This document shows, in pieces, positions 57,801 to 64,000 of a stretch of 64,000 nt of DNA. Within the stretch, counting starts at the first letter, position 1. The number at the start of each line of letters is the position of its first letter. This stretch comes from Ciona savignyi (Eukaryota; Chordata; Ascidiacea; Phlebobranchia; Cionidae): the NCBI GenBank assembly GCA_000149265.1, contig CH003275.1, positions 1,545,991 through 1,609,990 on the forward strand, read 5' to 3'. The notes below the pieces were generated by a model, which was not told the DNA's origin, made no database searches, and was given only the letters and a program-made list of their open reading frames with translations. The translations under genes were made by a program, and so were the position numbers.

Positions 57801-60800
57801 CGATCCCCAGAATAAAGATATCCTAACTTTTCCAACACAACATTTGAAGGGGCATTTACCGGACAACCGAACGACCTTGAGCAGTATCACGAAACTCTTG
57901 TCGTCATATTTGGCTCCAATGACGTAACCAATGAGAAAGTGTACGACCGGATTGATCCGATGACGGATTACTGGATTTGGGACGACATCGGGAATACCAT
58001 TCGCAATCAACAGAACGAAAATAGTAAGAAAATGCATTATATTACCTGCTGTTGTGATGAGAAAATTTTGATTTCAAGTTCTTTACTTTTCACAAGTAGC
58101 CACATATTTGATGTACCAATAATAAACATACACTTTGTTTCGGGGCCGCACTCGTCGAATATTTAGCAGCATCAGCCTTTCATTTTGATACTGCGCAGCC
58201 GAACCCCAGCTATATAATAGTTCCTTTTAGGCATAATCGAAATGACGCTTGGTGTAGGGCAATAAATGCCTATACATGCCCTAAGAATTAGGCTCTTTAA
58301 CGGAGATGAAGAAAATTATAAACCATCCTAATTTTTAGGAATAATTCTTACTCAAAATCAAGAAAATGACGTAAGCGAAGCATTAGAGCTAATAGCGGAG
58401 AAGAAAACGATTTCCATTCGTCCTGGAAAAATTTGAGTTTATCCAAAAACTGAACGAATCAAGGTAAACATTACAAGATTTTGTTGTACAATGGTAAAAT
58501 TTGGTTTAAACTCGCTTGAGTTACAACTCATAATAGTATATTCATGTTTATCCCCGTCAATGGGAAAACAAGGTGGTTAACACACGAGAAATCGTCAGAT
58601 TACTTTGCGCCTACCGTCAGGTTACCGGAGCTATTGTAGTGTGTAGTGTATGACTCACACGTTCCTTTAATTTGGTAAAACCAATTAACCCGCTGGGTTC
58701 GAGAAATGTCCGTTAAGGGCCTCGACGCTGAGTTCGGCGAAATGGCCGTTAAGGACACAACAGACTAGCTATAGCGACAATTATCGAACCTACAACCTTT
58801 CGGCTGAAAGACGCCTCACCAAGCTAGTTGGTCTAACAAACTGGTATGGATATTAAGGTATCTTTTGTCAAGAAACACTTGGTGATAAATTGTAACGAAC
58901 AATGTAGGATAGAAATCTGTCGCTCGTTAGTCGGTGGTGTCCCTGCTGGGCAATTCAATTAGCGGATATCGCCTGGACGCAGTGGGTTAATCGGCTGCAA
59001 TAAAACTGAAAGAACATCATACAACACAATAATATTTACGGTAACCAGAGAGTGGGTGCGAGTGAATTTGACGATTACCGAGTTAGATTACAAAATGGAT
59101 TCGACTAAGTTTAAGCAATAGCCTACATTCGACCTTTATCGTTGTCACATGACATGTCTTGTTCTCAAGGCAATACGAAATCGGAAATGCGTCGTAACAG
59201 TTATGGGCTTATGGCTAGACGTGCTTAAACGCAAATGTCGACGATAATAACCACAATCCACCACATCCAGACCAGCGATAGATTGTGAAGTCGGGTATTC
59301 GACGACCAACTCATTCTACAGTCAGATCACGAAATCCGTGGAAACCTCATGGGACTGTTACAAGATCCTTCCTCTTATGTGGCAGGGTATTGTAAAGGCT
59401 GATAAAGATCATTGCGACTTGGAAAACGCGATCAGAGCAATAGTTGAAGTCGGAGAGGTAATTTTTAACGGAAACGTTTAATTCCTATATTATAGATGTT
59501 TATTTGTAGATTGTTTTGTCATTGAAGGGTTGATGGCGATTGTGTTGTTATTCGAGCATTCGTCAAAATGCTGTTTATCATATAGTCAATCAGGTTACAA
59601 GGGATAGGATATTCATGTTTTATCCACGTGAATGGGAAACACGGTTAACCGTTTGCCCTCACAGTTTGCTTACCGGTGTTATTGCAGCTTATTTTTGATT
59701 AAGATGTTCTTTCAATTTGGCCAAGTGCATAGTGTGACCGACTGGTTCATTTATATATTTATATTTATTTCCAGCCCGTTGCCCTAACGATTAAGTGCGT
59801 TGCCTTTCAATCGAAAGGTTAAAGGTGCGAAACTGGTCGCTAGCTAGTAGGTTGTGTCCTTGGGCAAGGCACTTTACGGACATTGCCTAAACCCAGCAGA
59901 TTAATGGGTTCTACCAAATTTGAAGGAATGTGTATATCATATACAACACACTGCAATAGCTCCGGTAACCCGACTATGGGCGCGAGGTGATCTGACGATT
60001 GCCCGTGTGTTAGCCCCCTTGGTTTTCCCATCCATGGGGATAAAGATGAATATCCTATCCTATATATATATATATCTGATACTATAGTTTTTAGGCCATT
60101 CCGGTACATAGTGAATCCATCCATGTGTTATTTTATCAGGCAGCTGATGATGCTCGCAGTAACCAGACACCCATGAGCAACTCCTCATTTACTGATGCAA
60201 AAGTTGACCTGCTGTATACTGTCTCTAAGCCACAAAATCGGAAGTATCTCCGTGAACTTTTATGCCCAGATGATATATCAGGCTGTAGCGACTTACAAGA
60301 CATTGTCTGCAATGCTGGGTAAGTTGAAGTGAGACATAGAATAGCATGTCAATGTTAATCTCTGTTTGCCGAACTCCAAAAGGCATATTAACATATTCAT
60401 GCCTTATTTTGATGTCATTTTCTATCCAAACTGCCTACATAGCAGTATAATACCTTGGCCATTGTGTTGATTGTAGCCGATTTGTGCAGTTTCCCTTGGA
60501 TTAATGCAGTACATTGTCTAGCAACACTACACAGCATAGAAACCTCTCTTATGCGTGACTACAATGCTCTATTTTGCATCCTTATTAAGTAGCTTGGTTG
60601 GTTAGTATGCCATGTTTAAGTTAAACCTAGTTATAGTAGTTATTGGTTAAAACTGGTTATTTAGTCAGTTAAGCTCTTCTTAAAGGCTTCATGTATCTCA
60701 TCTTAACTAAGTTTATTAAAGGGGAACTAAAACAGCAGTAACATCTTAATAATATACAACACACCACAATATCTTCAGAAACTAAACCATGGGTAAGAAT

Positions 60801-63409
60801 TATCCGTTGGTAACTATAGATAAATCCTTTAACATGATTTCCCCAGCCCCTAGAATACAAATGACACATCCATCCATAGACTACTTTAAACAGTGAAATC
60901 TAAACCTACAATCTACATGCAGATACGGAGTTGTGTTAAAAGTCACGCACATGCTGCAAAATGCATCAGCAGTGAAACTTCCATCCAGTTCCGCCGAAAT
61001 GTTTGTGCTGTTGGATATCCAAAGCAAACTTGGGGAGATTAGCAACCAGTTCTCTATAAAAGACCGCAGCGGTTTCTCTGGAAAGGACATGTTGGACTAT
61101 TACATGGGAATCGTGGATAATGCAATTGGAAATTCCAGTGTTGATGTGTGGAAAAATGTATGTTTAAGCACTTTTATTTTATTGTATAGCATTATATCAT
61201 AATTATGCTCATCAAGGTGAGAAGACACAGATGGCATGAAAAGACACTTTCGGTATAAACCCCAGCTATTGCAGTGCGTTGTATTTTGCTTTAGTTTTCT
61301 TCAGAAAGACATAAATTTTTTTTTTCGGCATTATAAATGCACTAGGTTAAGAAACTGTTAAGCTTGCTGGGGAAAGGGCTTCATGTATAAATACCGGTAG
61401 CTTGTATCGATCTTATGACCTTTCAACAGTTTGATACAGTATCAATAGAGCTACACTAACACAATAAGGAATTTTGTTGGTACCTAGAATTTTTCTACAT
61501 TAGTAAACAACCATTTAGCACTTTTTACAGTGTTGGGCTGTAAGTTTTCTTTCTTTTGTGAATATTTGGCCCATATTACCTGTCCTCCCTTTACATGATG
61601 CCCATGGTGATATAGCAGTTTTGTTGCTAAGCATAAAACTTAAAACTCTTAATAATCTCATTTGAACGAGTTTAGATGCCAAAACAACGTAGCAAAACTG
61701 AACTGGAGTTCCTGCTGGAGAAAAACGAAGATTTTGTTGGAGGCGCGTCCGACCTAATTTTGGGGGAGGCAACTCAAAATGCAGAGCTTGAAAAAGAAAC
61801 CTTGAGTGTGAAGATGGCCACTGTTGACGGCATGACGGGTAGGTCGAATAAGTTTATTTGTTTAAATTTGCAAATTCTGAAAGAAAAGGGCTGGCTCTGA
61901 ATATTTGTAGGCGGAGATTAGTTCTTATTTATAATTCACATTTTCATCTCATTAGGTAAAGTCGAATTTGGATTTCCCGGAGCTCATATTTGGACAGAAA
62001 ACATAAGTGATATACGAAGCAGTGGAGCAATAAATGGTGAATTATTAATTTATTTTATTTTAAATTCTACATAAGATAGGAGGATAGTATATTCATGTTT
62101 ATCCCGGTGAATTAAAAAATCCAAAGGGGTTAACTCACAGGCAATCGTCAGAACACCTGACGCCCACCGTTGGGTTACCGAAGCTATTGCAGTGTGTCGT
62201 GTATTATTAACTCCTTCCTTTAATTTAGTAGAACCCATTAATCACGCTGGGTTCAGGCAATGTCTGTTAAGTGCTTTGCCCAAGGGGAAAACCCAACCGA
62301 CAAGCCAGCGATCTGTTTGGAATGTAATAAAAATAGTTCATGGAAGACGACTGTTTTTTGTGATTGAGTATCTTTCCTAATCCATTCTGGTAATGCGGCA
62401 AAGGCAATACTCTGTTAAATATTTTCTTTCTTTTTACTGCTATGTATATGTATAAATATTACTGCTCCAAATTTGTATGGATTAAAGCTAGTTTTGCTGT
62501 TTATTTTATAAAATTGGATTATAAAATATTTAACTCTGATTTGTGGCCCTGTCGGCAGTTACAACAATACAAGGACGTATTCATTTCAATCAGTAGTTTT
62601 CAAAACCAAACAGATATTTTTTTGTGCAGCTTATGCACTATATTACAAGTCCTGGCAAGAAATCCAGAATCAAGTCCAAGGATCGACTGCAGAAGGATCT
62701 GCGAATGGAAAGCGCTGGTTTGTTGGCAAGGGAGGTGTCATTTCTTTGAGCACAAGGACGAATAAAGAGAAGAAATCAGTCCCAGTAACATACAAGTGGG
62801 ATTTCTTTTGAAAATATAGATTTGTCTTTACCATATCTTAAGTGTCAGTTGTTAAGCTGACCGCCAAAACAGGTGTATCTATGATCACTGAAGTTTTAAA
62901 ACGGTTCCATGGCTCATAATATGTAGACTAAAATTTCCCAAGCCAGTAGATAAAAGCTATCAACACCCTGTAACTTTGCATCTTAATTTATTTTAAGTTA
63001 AACTTTATAGTAATGTATGTGGTAATGTATATGTGTATGGGACAGATTTAAACATTCTGCTAGAACAATCTTCTAAATATTGTCTAAGTGAAATATATTT
63101 CTTTAAAAGCCTAATTATAATATATATATATTATAATATACAATATGTAATATAAACTTAATTATCAATTCTCTCAGAATGAAATTTGACGCGAGCATCG
63201 CATCTCCAAATTCAACTGATTCCGTCAAACACCGCTGTTTATCGTGTGAATATTATGATGTCACAAGCAAGGATTGGCGCTCAAATGGTTGCTTTGCGAC
63301 AAATGCTGATGTTGACGGCGTCACTTGCCACTGCAACCACACAACTAACTTCGCCGCTTTCATGTCTCCATTCAATCCCGTCTTTACCATGACTGTGGAA
63401 GAGGCAATG
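54882..63409 (+). CDS. Adhesion G-protein-coupled receptor (3' end outside window)
   Basis: Exons 54882-54941, 56937-57027, 57850-58023, 59276-59457, 60140-60318, 60923-61157, 61676-61838, 61956-62036, 62559-62576, 62630-62795 and 63178-63409 join in consistent phases to about 527 extracellular residues. Exon 1 is a signal peptide (MRHLATILSASLVVCLFLVE). Residues 20-170 are an unrecognised ectodomain with few Cys. From about residue 250 to the end is a GAIN domain with helical subdomain A, then beta strands such as ETLSVKMATVDGM, and last the GPS motif. Several N-glycosylation sequons occur (NQT, NSS, NAS, NIS, NVT, NST). In this family the GAIN domain cuts itself at the GPS and the tethered fragment signals through the seven-helix domain, which must lie beyond 64000. 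The start of exon 57850 (acceptor TTTGAAG) is the weakest junction. Confidence 0.87.
55000..55128 (-). mobile_element. SINE 3' fragment, diverged
   Basis: GGTAATTCATGTTTAATCCC, then GGAAAACGCAGGAGGCTTTA and GCCGAAGTTATTACAGCGTG follow the order of the SINE 3' half with many substitutions. Confidence 0.6.
55179..56074. mobile_element. Non-autonomous piggyBac-like element with 21-bp inverted ends
   Basis: Left end TTAACCCTTAGACCACGACGG (55179-55199) and right end (56054-56074) are inverted copies with 20 of 21 matches. Both ends carry TTAA, the piggyBac target, followed by CCCTT. A palindrome GGTTACATATTTGTAACC follows the left end. Inside, from ATG 55644, a frame reads MTTLR, an in-frame TAG, then FTADQAASMIEADINSGDEM, resembling the acidic N terminus of a piggyBac transposase, and stops at the TGA at about 55760. 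The rest of the transposase is absent, so the element cannot move itself. An internal ~144-bp duplication carries TGACGTCATC motifs (55761 and 55905). Confidence 0.82.
55644..55765 (+). pseudogene. Remnant of piggyBac-type transposase N terminus
   Basis: About 38 codons from ATG 55644 to a TGA, interrupted by one TAG at the sixth codon. The acidic, helix-forming TADQAASMIEADINSGDE is typical in style of transposase starts. It is too short for a family assignment by itself; the inverted ends carry the argument. Confidence 0.5.
56100..56190. repeat. Duplicated SINE head fragment beside the piggyBac-like element
   Basis: ATCCGACAACCTTTCGGCT occurs twice about 42 bp apart, each followed by TGTCTGCAGA. 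On the minus strand it reads as a box B-like AGGTTGTCGGATCGAAACC. Confidence 0.65.
58533..58842 (-). mobile_element. SINE, near full length, in adhesion GPCR intron
   Basis: Tail-side ATTCATGTTTATCCCCGTCA at left, then AACACACGAGAAATCGTCAG, TTACCGGAGCTATTGTAGTG, AACCCGCTGGGTTCG and head ACAACCTTTCGGCTGAAAG. A ~25-bp segment around TTCGGCGAAATGGCCGTTAA is inserted relative to the other copies. Confidence 0.85.
58900..59110 (+). mobile_element. Old, diverged SINE
   Basis: TCTGTCGCTCGTTAGTCGG, GACGCAGTGGGTTAATCGG, CATACAACACAATAATATTT, GGTAACCAGAGAGTGGGTGC follow the SINE order but with many changes. Confidence 0.6.
59601..59755 (-). mobile_element. Truncated SINE, left half of an inverted pair
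   Basis: GGGATAGGATATTCATGTTT, GTGAATGGGAAACACGGTTA, TTACCGGTGTTATTGCAGCT and TTCAATTTGGCCAAG. Its tail points left, away from the copy that starts at 59757. Confidence 0.8.
59757..60075 (+). mobile_element. SINE, full length with tRNA-like head
   Basis: The best copy. Head GTTGCCCTAACGATTAAGTG (box A-like) and GGTTAAAGGTGCGAAACTGG (box B, one change from GGTTCGA type), body with GTGTCCTTGGGCAAGGCACT, CACTGCAATAGCTCCGGTAA, and tail AATATCCTATCCTATATATA. It ends about 65 bp before the exon at 60140. Confidence 0.9.
61676..63409 (+). CDS. GAIN beta-subdomain and GPS exons of the adhesion GPCR
   Basis: Exon 63178-63409 holds the GPS: C-LSC-EYYDVTSKDWRSNGC, then GVTCHCNHTTNFAAFMSP. The four conserved Cys, the Trp before GC and the CNH..NFA core are present. 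Cleavage occurs after the residue following His; most receptors have Leu there and Ser or Thr next, while this one has His-Thr-Thr. Exon 62630-62795 ends in AA before GTGGGA and joins to give VTYKMKFD, a strand leading into the GPS. Exon 62559-62576 is an 18-nt microexon. Confidence 0.88.
62072..62320 (-). mobile_element. SINE in adhesion GPCR intron
   Basis: GATAGGAGGATAGTATATTC tail at left, AGGGGTTAACTCACAGGCAA, TTACCGAAGCTATTGCAGTG, ACCCATTAATCACGCTGGGT; ends near AGCCAGCGATCTG, so the tRNA-like head is lost. Confidence 0.85.
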
Positions 63410-63415
63410 GTGAGT

Positions 63416-63745
63416 GGATTGATTGCATCTTATCACATAGGCTCAGGTTGAAAAAAACATAAGTAGTAATTTTGATTGCATCTATTATGATTGTATCTTA
63501 TATAGGATTGATTGCATCTTATCCCATAGGCTCACGATGAAAAAAACATAATTTAGTAATTTTGATTGCATCTATTATGATTGTATCTTATATAGGATTG
63601 ATTGCATCTTATCCCATAGGCTCACGATGAAAAAAACATAAATAGTAATTTTAATTGCATCTATTTTGATTGTATCTTACATAGGATTGAATGCATCTTA
63701 TCCTATAGGCTCAGGGTAAAAAAAATACAAGTAGTAATTTAAGAA
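63416..63745. repeat. ~89-bp tandem repeat starting at a splice donor
   Basis: About 3.6 copies of a unit beginning GGATTGATTGCATCTTATC, at 63416, 63505, 63595 and 63684. The first copy begins two bases after the GTGAG donor of the GPS exon. Copies two and three are almost identical. Confidence 0.93.
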
Positions 63746-64000
63746 TTTGGCCAGATGAATATATGCTCAAAATCATATTACTGTGAGCCTTTAATGTGGC
63801 ATTACTTGTAGGTCTATGTGATAGAGACCTCAACTTATTCGTTGTTTATTCCATTAAATTTAACTTGGTACAAGTTGTATCTGATAGGTGTCTTACCCAA
63901 GACTCGCAAATGACTGCTTTTTATTGTCAATGCTAGCTGAAAAATGTACGATCGACCGGTCTTGGTCCTATTAACCAAACAAGTATAAATTGTGCTGAAT
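63746..64000. other. Intron after the GPS exon
   Basis: No exon seen before the window ends. The transmembrane exons should follow to the right. Confidence 0.5.

Noticed and set aside
57706-57849. Extension of the adhesion GPCR exon upstream in the frame IDSTGARGLMIYYDF
   Set aside because: That frame does not agree with the well-supported frame after 57850, and joining them would need a frameshift. I prefer the acceptor at 57849, though the TTTGAAG signal is weak.
62442-62765. 107-codon plus-strand frame with many Cys
   Set aside because: It overlaps exon 62630-62795 in the wrong frame; the GAIN-like frame joins both neighbours in phase.

Overview
The window is animal nuclear DNA and looks like a tunicate, most probably Ciona. 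Genes are compact, AT-rich and made of many short exons. Introns have GT-AG borders, plus two AT-AC introns. Copies of one tRNA-derived SINE with a GGATA-type tail are scattered through it. There are no operon-like gene runs, Shine-Dalgarno sites or CRISPR arrays. I built the gene models by hand from reading frames, splice signals and phase matching; every junction listed is phase-consistent.

Layout: (1) 774-22794, plus strand: a Diaphanous-type formin (DIAPH1/2/3 family). Its 5' end lies off the left edge. It carries GBD/DID, dimerisation and coiled-coil regions, FH1, FH2 and DAD, and two phase-compatible alternative last exons. Two of its introns are minor-spliceosome (U12) AT-AC introns. 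(2) 24371-24814, minus: a single-exon CHCHD2/CHCHD10-type mitochondrial twin-CX9C protein. (3) 26985-43537, minus: exons of one or more unrecognised genes. The largest is a 990-codon exon for a Ser/Thr-rich, probably disordered protein. A two-exon 129-aa product at 26985-27658 has its own CRE/TATA-type promoter candidate. All these exons are also phase-compatible with one 16.5-kb gene. (4) 46266-46604, plus: a 112-aa RIIa/DPY-30-fold protein. (5) 46905-53274, minus: a 14-exon, 580-aa divergent forkhead protein whose DNA-binding domain is near the C terminus. (6) 54882-63409 and beyond, plus: an adhesion GPCR, with signal peptide, GAIN domain and GPS in the window and the seven-helix part off the right edge.

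Between genes there are about a dozen SINE copies or relics, a non-autonomous piggyBac-like element with TTAA ends and a broken start of a transposase frame (55179-56074), a hAT-like MITE, and several intronic minisatellites. The long stretch 28707-35400 shows no convincing exon. The genes do not form an obvious pathway. The formin acts in actin assembly, CHCHD2/10 in mitochondria, the RIIa protein perhaps in cilia, the Fox protein in transcription and the adhesion GPCR at the cell surface.
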